A stretch of DNA of 64,000 nt, from assembly GCF_019132875.1 (NCBI RefSeq), contig NZ_JAHSPF010000011.1, positions 1-64,000 on the forward strand. Reading direction: 5' to 3'. A model generated the notes under the pieces. That model searched no databases. It was not told the origin of the DNA and was given only the letters and a program-made list of their open reading frames with translations. Shown here one piece after another: positions 34,870 to 45,889 of this stretch. The DNA comes from Erwinia phyllosphaerae (lineage in GTDB: Bacteria; Pseudomonadota; Gammaproteobacteria; Enterobacterales; Enterobacteriaceae). The first letter of the stretch is position 1, and every line of letters begins with the position of its first letter. A program made the translations under genes and the position numbers.

Positions 34870-36219
34870 ATGTCGACTCATCATCAGACCGGCGGCTCGT
34901 TAGACGCCTGGTTTAAAATCTCTGCGCGCGGCAGTTCCGTTCGTCAGGAGATTTTGGCCGGCCTCACGACGTTCCTTGCCATGGTCTATTCGGTGATTGT
35001 TGTGCCATCCATGCTGGGCAAAGCGGGTTTTCCGCCCACTGCCGTTTTCGTTTCTACCTGCCTGGTCGCTGGCTTTGGCTCGCTGATCATGGGCCTGTGG
35101 GCCAATCTGCCGATGGCTATCGGCTGCGCTATCTCGCTGACCGCCTTTACGGCCTTTAGCCTGGTGCTGGGCCAGCATATCAGCGTGCCGGTCGCGCTGG
35201 GCGCTGTGTTCCTGATGGGCGTGTTGTTTACGCTGATCTCCGCAACCGGTATCCGCAGCTGGATTTTGCGTAACCTGCCGATGGGCGTGGCGCACGGGAC
35301 GGGTGTGGGTATCGGCCTGTTCCTGCTGCTGATTGCCGCCAACGGCGTCGGGCTGGTGGTGAAAAATCCTATCCCTGGCGCGCTGCCGGTTGAGCTGGGC
35401 GATTTCGCATCTTTCCCGGTGATGATGTCGCTGGCTGGCCTGGCGGTGATTTTCGGTCTGGAAAAGCTGCGCGTGCCGGGCGGCATTCTGCTGACCATCA
35501 TCGCTATTTCCGTGCTGGGGCTGATTTTTGATCCTGCCGTGAAGTATCAGGGGCTGTTCGCTATGCCTTCGCTGTCTGACGCGCAGGGCCATTCGCTGGT
35601 CTTTAGCCTGGATATTCTGGGCGCGCTAAAACCTGCGGTGTTGCCAAGCGTGCTGGCGCTGGTGATGACCGCCGTGTTTGATGCGACCGGTACTATCCGT
35701 GCCGTGGCGGGACAGGCGAATCTGCTGGATAAAGACAATCAGATTATTAACGGCGGCAAAGCGCTGACGACCGATTCCGTCAGCAGCATTTTCTCTGGTC
35801 TGGTCGGTGCATCGCCTGCGGCCGTGTATATCGAATCAGCGGCGGGAACGGCGGCGGGGGGTAAAACCGGTCTTACCGCTATCGTAGTCGGCGTGCTGTT
35901 TCTACTGATTCTGTTCCTTTCGCCACTGGCTTACTTAGTGCCGGGCTACGCTACCGCGCCTGCGCTAATGTACGTTGGCCTGCTGATGCTGAGCAACGTA
36001 TCAAAAATCGACTTTAGCGATTTTGTCGATGCAATGTCCGGTCTGCTGGCGGCGGTGTTTATCGTGCTGACCTGTAATATCGTGACCGGCATTATGCTGG
36101 GCTTCGGCTCGCTGGTCATTGGCCGCATCTTTGCGGGCGAATGGCGCAAGCTGAACGTTGGCACCGTGGTGATTGCCGTTGCGCTGGTCGCGTTCTACGC
36201 GGGCGGCTGGGCTATCTGA
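34870..36219 (+). CDS. ghxP: Guanine/hypoxanthine permease
   Basis: High-affinity purine:proton symporter of the NCS2/AzgA type. 449 residues, equal to E. coli GhxP (YjcD), from the M of [14 protein letters not shown]; about 12-14 membrane helices. [20 protein letters not shown] and [20 protein letters not shown] are diagnostic. AGGGGATCTTC precedes the ATG; the in-frame start at 34804 is not used. Uptake of guanine and hypoxanthine for salvage. Confidence 0.95.
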   Translation: MSTHHQTGGSLDAWFKISARGSSVRQEILAGLTTFLAMVYSVIVVPSMLGKAGFPPTAVFVSTCLVAGFGSLIMGLWANLPMAIGCAISLTAFTAFSLVLGQHISVPVALGAVFLMGVLFTLISATGIRSWILRNLPMGVAHGTGVGIGLFLLLIAANGVGLVVKNPIPGALPVELGDFASFPVMMSLAGLAVIFGLEKLRVPGGILLTIIAISVLGLIFDPAVKYQGLFAMPSLSDAQGHSLVFSLDILGALKPAVLPSVLALVMTAVFDATGTIRAVAGQANLLDKDNQIINGGKALTTDSVSSIFSGLVGASPAAVYIESAAGTAAGGKTGLTAIVVGVLFLLILFLSPLAYLVPGYATAPALMYVGLLMLSNVSKIDFSDFVDAMSGLLAAVFIVLTCNIVTGIMLGFGSLVIGRIFAGEWRKLNVGTVVIAVALVAFYAGGWAI

Positions 36220-36229
36220 TCCCTCCTGC

Positions 36230-36249
36230 GAGGCCGGTTTTCCGGCCTC
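36230..36249 (+). terminator. Terminator of ghxP
   Basis: GAGGCCGG, loop TTTT, CCGGCCTC, just after the ghxP stop; T-run after it is poor. Confidence 0.7.
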
Positions 36250-36390
36250 TGTTCCAGATTTGTGCCTTTTCCTGCCCGATAACGCATTTCCGGTTTTTCA
36301 AGCTAATCCATTTTTGCTTTACTATCAGGCGGGGCATTTTTTGTCCTGAGCTGTTTCTTTATCGTTATCTGGAAGCTATGTAAGGACAAC

Positions 36391-38040
36391 ATGGAAATCT
36401 TTTTTACTATTCTAATCCTCACGCTGGTGGTGTCGCTTTCGGGCGTTGCCGCTCGCATCATTCCTTTTCAAATTCCCTTGCCGCTGGTGCAGATTGCCAT
36501 GGGCGCGCTGCTGGCGTGGCCGACGTTCGGTCTGCATGTCGATTTTGATCCGGAACTGTTTCTGGTTCTGTTTATTCCGCCGCTGCTGTTTGCCGACGGC
36601 TGGAAGACCCCGACCAGCGAGTTTCTGCATCACGGACGGGAAATCATCGGCCTTGCACTGGTGCTGGTGCTGATTACGGTCGTTGGTATTGGCTACCTGA
36701 TTTACTGGCTGGTGCCCGGCATTCCGCTGCTGCCTGCGTTTGCGCTGGCGGCCGTGCTGTCGCCAACCGATGCCGTGGCGCTTTCCGGTATCGTCGGCGA
36801 AGGACGGATCCCGAAGAAAATCATGTCCATTTTGCAGGGCGAGGCGCTGATGAACGATGCGTCTGGCCTGGTATCGCTAAAATTTGCCGTTGCGGTAGCG
36901 ATGGGCACGATGGTCTTTACCGTTTCCGGCGCGTCGCTGGAGTTTGTCAAAGTGGCCGTGGGTGGCCTGCTGGCGGGGATTGCCGTCTGCTGGCTGTATG
37001 GGAAATCGCTGCGCCTGCTCAGCCGCTGGAGCGGGGACGATCCGGCAACGCAGACGGTCTTGCTGCTGCTGCTGCCGTTCGCTTCCTATCTGATTGCCGA
37101 ACACATTGGCGTTTCCGGCATTCTGGCCGCCGTGGCGGCAGGCATGACCATTACGCGTTCCGGCATTATCCGCCAGGCACCGCTGGCCATGCGCCTGCGC
37201 GCTAACAGCGTCTGGCAAATGCTGGAATTTGTCTTTAACGGCATGGTGTTCCTGATGCTGGGTCTGCAGCTGCCGGACATCCTGCAAATCTCCGTTAGCC
37301 AGGCCGAAGCCGATCCTAACGTTGACTTGTGGATGCTGGTGCTTTCCGTGGTGCTGATTTATGCCGCGCTGATGGTCGTACGTTTCGCCTGGCTGTGGAC
37401 CATGCGACTGATTAGCCAGCGCCTGCTGAAAAAAAGGCCGATGGAGTTTACCAGCTACAGCCTGCGTGAGCTGCTTATCGCCTCTTTTGCTGGCGTACGC
37501 GGCGCGATTACGCTGGCCGGTGTCCTGTCGATTCCGCTGTTTCTGCCGACAGGCCACGCTTTCCCGGCGCGCTATGAACTGGTGTTTCTGGCGACGGGCG
37601 TGATCCTCTTCTCGCTGCTGGTTGGCGTGGTGATCCTGCCGCTGCTGCTGCGCGGCGTAGCCGGGCATGATAAAACGGCGCATCGCCATGAAATGCAGAT
37701 GGCGCGCGCGGTCATGGCCGAAACCGCTATCGACAGCCTGTATAAAATGGAAGAGCGGCTGGTTGCGGACACCGAAGAGAATATCGATCCGGAGCTGGTG
37801 AAAGAGGTGAGTTCGCGGGTGATTGGCAACATGCGCCGTCGCGTTGATGGCAAAGCCGATCTGGAGCGTGCACTCTACGCGGAAAACCTTGAGCGCCGCT
37901 TCCGCCTGACTGCACTGCGCGCCGAGCGCGGCGAGCTGTATCATCTGCGCGCCACGCAGAAGATCAGCAACGAAACCATGCAGAAGATGCTGCACGATCT
38001 CGATCTGCTGGAAACGCTGCTGATAGAGAAAGAAGAGTAA
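36391..38040 (+). CDS. yjcE: CPA1-family sodium/proton antiporter YjcE
   Basis: 549 residues, equal to E. coli YjcE, in the NhaP/NHE branch of CPA1. About twelve membrane helices; LSPTDAVALSGIVGEGRIPKK is the conserved helix-5 ND-type motif with Asp, and EALMNDASGLVSL a second signature. The C-terminal 130 residues are a charged cytoplasmic domain (VRHEMQ...DLDLLETLLIEKEE). Exchanges Na+ or K+ for protons; exact ion preference unknown. Followed by a strong terminator. Confidence 0.95.
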   Translation: MEIFFTILILTLVVSLSGVAARIIPFQIPLPLVQIAMGALLAWPTFGLHVDFDPELFLVLFIPPLLFADGWKTPTSEFLHHGREIIGLALVLVLITVVGIGYLIYWLVPGIPLLPAFALAAVLSPTDAVALSGIVGEGRIPKKIMSILQGEALMNDASGLVSLKFAVAVAMGTMVFTVSGASLEFVKVAVGGLLAGIAVCWLYGKSLRLLSRWSGDDPATQTVLLLLLPFASYLIAEHIGVSGILAAVAAGMTITRSGIIRQAPLAMRLRANSVWQMLEFVFNGMVFLMLGLQLPDILQISVSQAEADPNVDLWMLVLSVVLIYAALMVVRFAWLWTMRLISQRLLKKRPMEFTSYSLRELLIASFAGVRGAITLAGVLSIPLFLPTGHAFPARYELVFLATGVILFSLLVGVVILPLLLRGVAGHDKTAHRHEMQMARAVMAETAIDSLYKMEERLVADTEENIDPELVKEVSSRVIGNMRRRVDGKADLERALYAENLERRFRLTALRAERGELYHLRATQKISNETMQKMLHDLDLLETLLIEKEE

Positions 38041-38047
38041 CCCCAGG

Positions 38048-38075
38048 GCCGCGAGCCGTATGGCTCGCGGCTTTT
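38048..38075 (+). terminator. Terminator of yjcE
   Basis: GCCGCGAGCC, loop GTAT, GGCTCGCGGC, then TTTT. Nearly perfect ten-base-pair stem. Confidence 0.92.
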
Positions 38076-38099
38076 ATCGTCGTACTCCCCAGGCAGACC

Positions 38100-38291
38100 C
38101 TATTTTTCTTTGATCGTTGCCCGGTTCTTTTGCCACCAGCGAATCCTTCCCGGTTCAGTAAGAGGAAAGTTTTTAACCAGAATATCACTCTGATGAACTG
38201 CCACAATCTCCGTAGGTTGCAGCATGGTGGTAATCACATAGAGCCAAATCGCGAGGACAAAGGCAGGGAAAACCAACTTAATCGGCTTCAC
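38100..38291 (-). CDS. Truncated DUF943-like membrane protein
   Basis: 63 residues: one membrane helix (KLVFPAFVLAIWLYVIT), then VEIVAVH-type and VKNFPLTEPGRIRWWQKN, which match the start of DUF943 proteins (usually about 150 residues). The rest of that family is missing; the frame stops after NRATIKEK. The GTG start has AGGAAG 8 bases upstream, so the start signals are alive even though the gene is shortened. Role of the family is unknown, often linked to secretion-associated immunity islands. Confidence 0.55.
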   Translation of the reverse strand: MKPIKLVFPAFVLAIWLYVITTMLQPTEIVAVHQSDILVKNFPLTEPGRIRWWQKNRATIKEK

Positions 38292-38411
38292 TTTTTACTT
38301 CCTGTAAGGGTGATTGGGGCGTCACTGCCCTTCGTGGCTGACTATTTTAACTGTTTGTTTTTTGAACGACATTGCGTATTTAAACAGCCAGGCGGCTTTT
38401 TTAAAAGGGTT

Positions 38412-38446
38412 GATACCTGAAAGGTATCTCCTGAATTGAAATTCAG
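38412..38446 (+). promoter_or_regulatory. Two adjacent palindromes before the AKR gene
   Basis: GATACC-TGAAA-GGTATC (38412-38428) and CTGAATT-GA-AATTCAG (38431-38446), both perfect, 48 bases before the aldo-keto reductase start. Possible operator for a nearby regulator; none identified. Confidence 0.5.
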
Positions 38447-38493
38447 CCCCATAGACCGTTGTGGAACAATGACGATTCACTTACGGAGGGGCT

Positions 38494-39492
<999 letters not shown>

Positions 39493-39542
39493 TCGTTCTT
39501 TGCCGATCAAGATGACTTTTGGTTTGCCAACTATCAGAAAGC

Positions 39543-39570
39543 CGGAGCCTGTTATGGCTCCGATTTTTTT
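39543..39570 (+). terminator. Terminator of the AKR gene
   Basis: CGGAGCC, loop TGTTAT, GGCTCCG, A, then seven T. Confidence 0.92.
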
Positions 39571-39605
39571 CACTCTGCTGCAACCATTTACTGCTTATTA
39601 AATTT

Positions 39606-40072
39606 TTATACTTTCACGTCCACATATTTTTCAACAACGGTTTTGGCAGGAATGAACGCGACCAGCAGGAAGGAAAGGGCGATAGCAGCCCCTGCCGTGA
39701 TAAACAATGCCGGTCCAGTGCTCCGACGACACGAGCCGCTAACAGCATCTCGTAAGAACTGACGGCGGCAGACCCGACATTAGAGATAAAAAGAATGACC
39801 GTTAGCGAAAGCAACAGAGCTTTTTTCGGTAAGTTACCTAAAAATACGCAAGCGAAAAGCGCACTCAAAGCACCCACCCAGGCATAAAGCGAGACGGTCA
39901 TGCCGATTTCAGCTTCAGAAGCATGCAGGCCATTGGCGACAGGCGTTAACAGGCCAACCGGGGCCAGTTCGGTGGTAACAATAGTGAATGTTGCAAGAGC
40001 CAGAATAAATAGCGCCAGCCATGCTCGTATCGACATAGCCGTCTCTTTAATAACGGTTGACATAATAATCAC
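39606..40072 (-). pseudogene. MFS efflux transporter with an internal deletion
   Basis: The minus-strand frame gives an intact start (SIRAWLALFILALATFTIVTTELAPVGLL, then SLYAWVGALSALFACVFLG) for about 110 residues of a drug or sugar efflux MFS protein, ending in AARVVGAL. A different frame then gives the natural C-terminus, GPALFITAGAAIALSFLLVAFIPAKTVVEK, and a stop at 39606. The missing middle (about 240 codons) was deleted out of frame. Not functional. Confidence 0.85.
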
Positions 40073-40406
40073 CTTTTATTTTTTACATTATGTCGCCAGT
40101 ATTATCTGCTGGATTAAAATAATTTTATCCGGCGATAAGCTGGCGTTTTCAGGAGTGAGCTTTGTTTAAAACAGCTTGCTGACTTTATAAATATTCAGGC
40201 ATGGTGAGTTTCCTTATGCGGTGGATCACTAAAGCCAATTTATCACCTCAGTTTCTCGGGAGAATTGTTACTTTTGTGATTCCTTTTTGGTATCAACAGC
40301 CATTTCTGTCACCCGCAGACATCCATTTACAGTTCGGGCTTCTTCAGGATAAGGTAAGTTTAATTAGCTGGTTATCCCTGCCTCGAAAGGCAGCTACGGA
40401 GAAATT
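40073..40406. other. Divergent region between MFS remnant and LysR gene
   Basis: 334 bases with no gene; AT-rich (for example TTAAAATAATTTTAT at about 40114-40128). Likely once held the shared promoter controlled by the LysR protein. Confidence 0.5.
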
Positions 40407-41306
40407 TTGTCTATTACCAACAGCAAGTTACCCAGCATAAAGCAGTTGCAATGCTTTCTGATTGTTGCCCAGGAGCTAAATTTCAGGAAGGCCGCTGAGC
40501 GTTTACGGATGACGCAACCGCCTTTAACGCGGCAGATACAATCGCTGGAAGAAACGCTGGGCTGCGCGCTGTTTATTCGCAATACCCATGAGGTTCGCCT
40601 GACGCCGGTTGGTATTCAGCTGGTAGAAAAAGCGACTCATTTACTTGGTGAACTAGAACAGTTTGTTGTCGATGTAAATAAAGAAAATACCCATTTACGT
40701 ATCGGGCTTACCCGCACGCTCAACTTTGATAATATTCCGCAGATTGCCAATAAAATACAAATTCTGATAAATAATCAGGAGCTGGAAATACAAAATCAAA
40801 CCTCCAGTCAGCTCCTGCAATCGCTCTCTAAAGGGCAGATGGATCTGGTGATTACCGGTGAAAAAAGCCTGCATGGCGAACAGGATTTTAAATTTGACTG
40901 GCTCTATAAAGAACCTTTATTCGTTGCCATGCCTTCGGCTCATCCAGCCAGCCTGCAGGAAAAAGTCTCTTTTACCGATCTGGCCGATCTTCCGCTGTTC
41001 TGGTTTCCACGCAATGCCAACCCGGCTTTCTATGACAAGTGCGAAAAATATTTCCAGCAGCTGCCGTTTGCTATCCGCAAGGTAAAAGAGCCGGATGACT
41101 CTTTAGTTTTGCTTTCCAGCATCGTTAAAAGCAAAGGTTTTGCGTTGATGCCTCGCTCAATGTGTACTTTTAACCAACAGGGACTTTGTTACCGTGCGTT
41201 GACGAGTGAAGCGGCAGACGCCCTGAATATTGACGTCTACCTGGTCAGCCGTAAAAACGAAGAGCGGGATCGGGTTAAACAAGGTGTTGAGAGCCTGATG
41301 GCATAG
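40407..41306 (+). CDS. LysR-family regulator, probably orphaned
   Basis: 299 residues: helix-turn-helix LNFRKAAERLRMTQPPLTRQIQSLE near residues 25-50 and a periplasmic-binding-like effector domain to the end. The start is a TTG with ACGGAG 6 bases upstream. It diverges from the deleted MFS gene, its natural target, so the regulator may now be without function on that gene. Effector unknown. Confidence 0.85.
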   Translation: MSITNSKLPSIKQLQCFLIVAQELNFRKAAERLRMTQPPLTRQIQSLEETLGCALFIRNTHEVRLTPVGIQLVEKATHLLGELEQFVVDVNKENTHLRIGLTRTLNFDNIPQIANKIQILINNQELEIQNQTSSQLLQSLSKGQMDLVITGEKSLHGEQDFKFDWLYKEPLFVAMPSAHPASLQEKVSFTDLADLPLFWFPRNANPAFYDKCEKYFQQLPFAIRKVKEPDDSLVLLSSIVKSKGFALMPRSMCTFNQQGLCYRALTSEAADALNIDVYLVSRKNEERDRVKQGVESLMA

Positions 41307-41345
41307 TTCCCGACAGAGGCTAAAGCGCTGCCGGAAAACCGTTGC

Positions 41346-42248
41346 CTACACCGACAACGTTTGCGTATGGCCTGGCCAAAACTGGCGACAGCAGGCGATC
41401 CAGGCCTGGGCGCTTTTTGACAGGTAGCTCCCCTCGCGCCAGATCAGTCCCAGCTGCCACACCAGCTCCGACTCCAGCGGTAGCCACAGCAGCTGGCTTT
41501 TATCCAGCCGCTGGCAAACCGGCTCTGGCAGGATAGCGACGCCCATGCCCGCCTGCACCATGGCGGCCAGAAAGTCCCACTGCCCGCTGCGAACCGCAAT
41601 CTGCGGCGCAAAGCCGCTGGCCTGGAAGGCGCGCATTAGCTGGCGATTCAGCGAAAACTCCTCGTTATAAATCAGGATAGGGTGCCCGGCCAGTTCGGCC
41701 AGCGGGATATGGCTGCGGCGTAGCCATTCCTGGGTTTTGGGCACCAGCACGCACAGCGGATGGCTCATCAGCGGCAGCGCGTTCAGCGGCAGATCGTCCG
41801 CTACCGGCAGCGCGGTCATGGCGATATCCAGCGTGCCGGAAAGCACCGCCTGCTGCACGGTCAGGCCGCCAAATTCAGAAATTTTCAGCTCGACGCCCGG
41901 ATAACGCTGCCGAAAAGCGGAGATCGATCCCGCTATCTGCATGCCGACCATGGGCGGAATACCCAGCCGCAGCTCGCCGGTTTTCAGATCGTTAATATCG
42001 TTGATTTCCGCTTCCAGCTGCTTGAACTCCTGTAAAATCGTCAGCCCGCGCTGATAAACCGCCTGGCCGGTATCGGTCAGATGCAGCTTGCGTCCTTCGC
42101 GGATAAGCAGCGTGCAGCCCAGTTCCTCTTCCAGCTGGCGCAGCATTTTACTGATGGTGGGTTGGGTGACAAACAGCTGTTCCGCCGCGCGGGTAAAGCT
42201 TTGCTGGCGCACCACTTCCACAAAATAACGCAGGGCTCGGACGTCCAT
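41346..42248 (-). CDS. cidR: LysR-family regulator of cidAB (CidR)
   Basis: About 300 residues; helix-turn-helix QSFTRAAEQLFVTQPTISKMLRQLE, then an effector domain with LKISEFGGLTVQQAVLSGTLDIAMTALPV. Start at MDVRALRYFVEVV with ACAGGAATGTTT upstream. It faces away from cidA, 102 bases apart, the standard cidR-cidAB layout; in Staphylococcus CidR activates cid genes under acetate and excess glucose. Whether that holds in enterobacteria is inference. Confidence 0.85.
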   Translation of the reverse strand: MDVRALRYFVEVVRQQSFTRAAEQLFVTQPTISKMLRQLEEELGCTLLIREGRKLHLTDTGQAVYQRGLTILQEFKQLEAEINDINDLKTGELRLGIPPMVGMQIAGSISAFRQRYPGVELKISEFGGLTVQQAVLSGTLDIAMTALPVADDLPLNALPLMSHPLCVLVPKTQEWLRRSHIPLAELAGHPILIYNEEFSLNRQLMRAFQASGFAPQIAVRSGQWDFLAAMVQAGMGVAILPEPVCQRLDKSQLLWLPLESELVWQLGLIWREGSYLSKSAQAWIACCRQFWPGHTQTLSV

Positions 42249-42350
42249 AAACATTCCTGTAAGGCATAGTTCAGATAATATTAAGTCATTTATTTCACCC
42301 TTTGTTATCGCTTTATACTCTCTTTACGCATTATTCAGAGAGAGACCATC

Positions 42351-42779
42351 ATGACGCTGGCAATACGTCCGCACAGAGCGGGCTGGCTGCAACGTATTCA
42401 GGTTCCGTTACAGGTTGTTTTGTACATTGGTTTTTTTATCGTCGCGCAGCAGTTAGTTGACTGGCTACATCTGCCGTTGCCCGCCAATATCGTTGGCATG
42501 CTGCTGCTATTGGCGTTGATTATGTTAAGGATATTGCCGCTAAACTGGGTAAAGGCGGGGTCGCGCTGGCTGCTGGCGGAAATGCTGCTGTTTTTTATTC
42601 CGGCGGTGGTAGCGGTGGTCAATTATTCACAGCTGCTGCGCGTGGACGGCTGGCGCATCATGATCGTGATTACGATCAGCACGCTACTGGTGCTGACCGC
42701 TACCGCACTGGTGGTCGATCGCGTCTACCGCTTTGAAATCTGGCTGGCAGAACGCAAAAAGGAGCGTCGTGGTGAATAA
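42351..42779 (+). CDS. cidA: Holin-like protein CidA
   Basis: 142 residues, four membrane helices, CidA/LrgA family. In Gram-positive bacteria these proteins act like holins and antiholins in control of autolysis and cell death; in Gram-negatives the role is less settled, including overflow of pyruvate or acetate. Typical segment HLPLPANIVGMLLLLALI and LLFFIPAVVAVVNYSQLL. The stop lies inside the start of cidB, so the two are coupled. Confidence 0.88.
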   Translation: MTLAIRPHRAGWLQRIQVPLQVVLYIGFFIVAQQLVDWLHLPLPANIVGMLLLLALIMLRILPLNWVKAGSRWLLAEMLLFFIPAVVAVVNYSQLLRVDGWRIMIVITISTLLVLTATALVVDRVYRFEIWLAERKKERRGE

Positions 42780-43470
42780 TTTTATCATCAGCCTGCTCTG
42801 CCTGGCGGCAACGTTACTGATCTACTTTCTCAATAAACGTCTTTACCGGCGCTGGCATAAACTGCTGCTGATGCCGCTGGTGATGACGCCGATGGTACTG
42901 GTGGCGCTGCTGCTGCTGACGCGCATTTCCTGGCAAAACTATATTGGCGAAAGCCACTGGCTGCTGTGGCTGCTTGGCCCGGCCACGCTGGCTTTTGCCG
43001 TGCCGGTTTACGAAAACATGGCGATTATCCGCCGTCACTGGCTGTCGTTAAGCGCTGGCGTGATTACCGCGACGCTGGTAGCCGTGTGCAGCTCGGTCTG
43101 GCTGGCAAGGCTGCTGACGCTGCCGGAAGCGATCCAGCGTAGCCTGGCCGTTCGTTCTATTACCACACCTTTTGCGCTGGCGGCAGCGAAACAGCTGGGC
43201 GGCCAGCCCGATCTGGTCGCGCTGTTTGTGGTGATCACCGGGGTATTTGGCATGGCCGTCGGCGATCTGCTGTTTATTCGCCTGGCCGTTAAGCAAGGAC
43301 TGGCGAAAGGGGCCGGTTTCGGCGCGGCTTCCCACGGGGCCGGTACGGCTCGCGCCTATGAAATCGGTCAGGAGGAGGGGGTGGTGGCCAGCCTGGTGAT
43401 GATGCTGTCGGGGATAGTCACCGTTGTGGTTGCGCCGCTTATTGGACGTATCATGTGGGCGGTCGTGTAG
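42772..43470 (+). CDS. cidB: CidB/LrgB-family membrane protein
   Basis: 232 residues. The GTG start at 42772 overlaps cidA by eight bases and follows AAAAGGAGCGTCGT; the frame from 42733 lies within cidA. LrgB motifs KSITTPFALAAAKQ-like (RSITTPFALAAAKQLGG), ITGVFGMAVGDLLF and GAASHGAGTARAYEIGQEEG are clear. Works with CidA. Confidence 0.9.
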   Translation: MNNFIISLLCLAATLLIYFLNKRLYRRWHKLLLMPLVMTPMVLVALLLLTRISWQNYIGESHWLLWLLGPATLAFAVPVYENMAIIRRHWLSLSAGVITATLVAVCSSVWLARLLTLPEAIQRSLAVRSITTPFALAAAKQLGGQPDLVALFVVITGVFGMAVGDLLFIRLAVKQGLAKGAGFGAASHGAGTARAYEIGQEEGVVASLVMMLSGIVTVVVAPLIGRIMWAVV

Positions 43471-43614
43471 TTGACATATTCGGTTACGGCCAGAGCGCAA
43501 CGTTAACTAAATGAGCGCCCGGATTCGTCGCTTTCTCATTTTCTTCTGGCTGATGATGGTTTACTCTCCGGTGCCGTCGGGAAACGGCGAAAAAAAATTC
43601 ATCAGGAGAAGAAA

Positions 43615-44160
43615 ATGAAAGCAGTGGCAACTACCGCAGGCGCTCTGGCGCTACTGGTGCTGGCAGGTTCAGCGCAGGCGATTGAAGGCGGAATTGACGT
43701 AGGTCGTGACTATACCAACCTGCACGCTGGCCTGGGCACTACATCGACCGGTTTTGCGGTTTCAGGCAACTGGCTGCGCAGCGATCACGACGGCAGCATG
43801 GGTAGCCTGGGTCTTGGCTACAATGTTGGCCTGGGCGACGCGTTTATCACGCCAGGCGTGAAGGCCATTTCTACCAATCCGAAAGATAACAAAGATGGTT
43901 ATGCGATTGCAGTAGGCGTTGGCGTTCATCTGCCTGTGACCAATATGTTTAACGTATTCGGCCAGTACTACTACTCGCCGGACTCGTTCTCCAGCCATAT
44001 CAACGACTACCAGGAAGCTTCTGGCGGCATCAGCTTCCAGCCAATCTCGCTGGTTGACGTACGCGTTGGCTATCAGTACATGACGATGGATGGTAAAGAC
44101 GGTCGTAAAGACAACGTTGTTGCCGATGGTCCATACGTTGGCGCATCCGTACACTTCTGA
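43615..44160 (+). CDS. YfaZ-family outer membrane protein
   Basis: 181 residues with a signal peptide (ALALLVLAGSAQA, cut before IEGGIDV) and alternating aromatic strands of a small beta-barrel, ending in SVHF with terminal phenylalanine. Family motifs are RDYTNLHAGLGTTSTGFAVSGNW and GYQYMTMDGKDGRKDNVVADGPY. AGGAGAAG precedes the ATG. Function unknown. Confidence 0.87.
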   Translation: MKAVATTAGALALLVLAGSAQAIEGGIDVGRDYTNLHAGLGTTSTGFAVSGNWLRSDHDGSMGSLGLGYNVGLGDAFITPGVKAISTNPKDNKDGYAIAVGVGVHLPVTNMFNVFGQYYYSPDSFSSHINDYQEASGGISFQPISLVDVRVGYQYMTMDGKDGRKDNVVADGPYVGASVHF

Positions 44161-44201
44161 TACGGATAAGGGATTTGCCCGGTTGAGCGCAAATCCCCCT
44201 G

Positions 44202-44233
44202 AAAACGAGTCTGGTGTTAGCCAGGCTCGTTTT
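44202..44233. terminator. Bidirectional terminator between yfaZ-like gene and actP
   Basis: AAAACGAG pairs with CTCGTTTT, enclosing CTGG/CCAG. Another stem, GGGATTTGC/GCAAATCCC, lies just before at 44169-44197. Confidence 0.85.
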
Positions 44234-44242
44234 GCTTAATCC

Positions 44243-45889
44243 TCAATGGCCTTTGCCGCTTTCAATCCCCACGCCTGTTTGCGAACGAATAAACTGCGCC
44301 TGAAAACGCTGGCGTTCCAGCTCGCCTTCTTTTGAAGAATCCGTCACGGAAAAAAGCCAGGTACCAATAAACGCAACCAGCATGGAAAACAGCGCCGGAT
44401 ATTCATAAGGGAAGACGGCTTTGGCATGACCCAGCACCTGTACCCACACCGTCGGGCCAAGGATCATTAACAGGACCGCGGTCAGCAGCCCCAGCCAGCC
44501 GCCCACCATCGCGCCCCGCGTGGTCAGCTTTGACCAGTACATCGACAGCAGAATAATCGGGAAATTACAGCTTGCCGCAATAGAGAAAGCCAGCCCGACC
44601 ATAAACGCAATGTTTTGTTTCTCAAATAAAATCCCCAGCGCAATGGCGACCACGCCCAGCACCAGCACGGTGATTTTTGAGACGCGCAGCTCCTGTTTTT
44701 CCGTCGCCTGACCTTTTTTGACCACGCTGGCATACAGGTCATGCGACACGGCCGATGCTCCCGCCAGGGTTAGTCCGGCGACCACCGCCAGAATGGTGGC
44801 GAAAGCAACAGCGGAGATAAAGCCGAGGAAAAGACTGCCGCCCACGGCGTCAGCCAGATGCACCGCAGCCATATTGTTGCCGCCAATCAACACGCCCGCC
44901 GCATCCTTAAAGGCTGGATTAGCACCCACCAGCAGGATTGCGCCAAAGCCGATAATAAAGGTCAGGAAGTAGAAGTAGCCCATAAAACCGGTGGCGTAGA
45001 AAACGCTTTTACGCGCCTCGCGGGCATCGTTAACCGTAAAAAAGCGCATCAAAATATGCGGCAGGCCCGCCGTACCAAACATCAGTCCAAGACCGAGCGA
45101 CAGTGCGGAAACCGGATCCTGCACCAGTCCGCCAGGCCGCATAATCGCCACGCCTTTGGGATGCACCGCCATCGCCTGGGTAAAAAGATTATTAAAGCTG
45201 AAGCCGACGGTTTTCATCACCATAATGGCCATAAAGCTGGCGCCAAACAGCAGCAGCACCGCCTTGATAATCTGCACCCAAGTCGTGGCCAGCATGCCAC
45301 CGAACAGTACGTAAAGCACCATCAGAATGCCTACCAGCACCACGGCGACGTGGTAGTCCAGGCCAAACAGCAGCTGGATCAGCTTGCCCGCGCCAACCAT
45401 CTGCGCAATCAGATAAAGCGCTACTACGACCAGCGAACCGCAGGCGGAAAGCGTGCGGATCGGCAGTTGCCTCAGGCGGTAAGAGGCAACGTCAGCAAAG
45501 GTATAGCGGCCCAGATTGCGCAAGCGCTCGGCGATTAAAAACAGAATGATTGGCCAGCCGACCAGAAAGCCCAGCGAGTAAATCAGCCCGTCATAGCCAG
45601 AGGTATAAACCAGCGCGGAAATCCCCAGAAACGAAGCCGCCGACATAAAGTCGCCCGCCATCGCCAGGCCATTCTGCAAACCGGTAATATTGCCACCGGC
45701 GGTGTAATAGTCGCTGCGCGAACGGGTACGCCTGGATGCCCAGTAAGTAATACCCAACGTAGCCGCGACAAAAATTAAAAACATCACGATGGCTTCGCTA
45801 TTCACCGGCTGTTTTTGCACCGCGCCGCTAAGGGTATCGGCTGCCGCCGCAGAAAAAGGCAGTAGCGGGAGTAAATATAAAAGTTTCAT
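44243..45889 (-). CDS. actP: Acetate/glycolate:cation symporter ActP
   Basis: 548 residues (E. coli 549), sodium-solute symporter family with 13 helices. N-terminal segment AAAADTLSG is a cleaved or signal-like start, and [46 protein letters not shown] is typical. Uptake of acetate, feeding Acs. Its start overlaps the yjcH stop by four bases. Confidence 0.97.
   Translation of the reverse strand: MKLLYLLPLLPFSAAAADTLSGAVQKQPVNSEAIVMFLIFVAATLGITYWASRRTRSRSDYYTAGGNITGLQNGLAMAGDFMSAASFLGISALVYTSGYDGLIYSLGFLVGWPIILFLIAERLRNLGRYTFADVASYRLRQLPIRTLSACGSLVVVALYLIAQMVGAGKLIQLLFGLDYHVAVVLVGILMVLYVLFGGMLATTWVQIIKAVLLLFGASFMAIMVMKTVGFSFNNLFTQAMAVHPKGVAIMRPGGLVQDPVSALSLGLGLMFGTAGLPHILMRFFTVNDAREARKSVFYATGFMGYFYFLTFIIGFGAILLVGANPAFKDAAGVLIGGNNMAAVHLADAVGGSLFLGFISAVAFATILAVVAGLTLAGASAVSHDLYASVVKKGQATEKQELRVSKITVLVLGVVAIALGILFEKQNIAFMVGLAFSIAASCNFPIILLSMYWSKLTTRGAMVGGWLGLLTAVLLMILGPTVWVQVLGHAKAVFPYEYPALFSMLVAFIGTWLFSVTDSSKEGELERQRFQAQFIRSQTGVGIESGKGH

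Noticed and set aside
35000..38000. Long antisense frames inside ghxP and yjcE
   Set aside because: Shadow frames of GC-rich core genes, Gln/His/Arg-rich without motifs.
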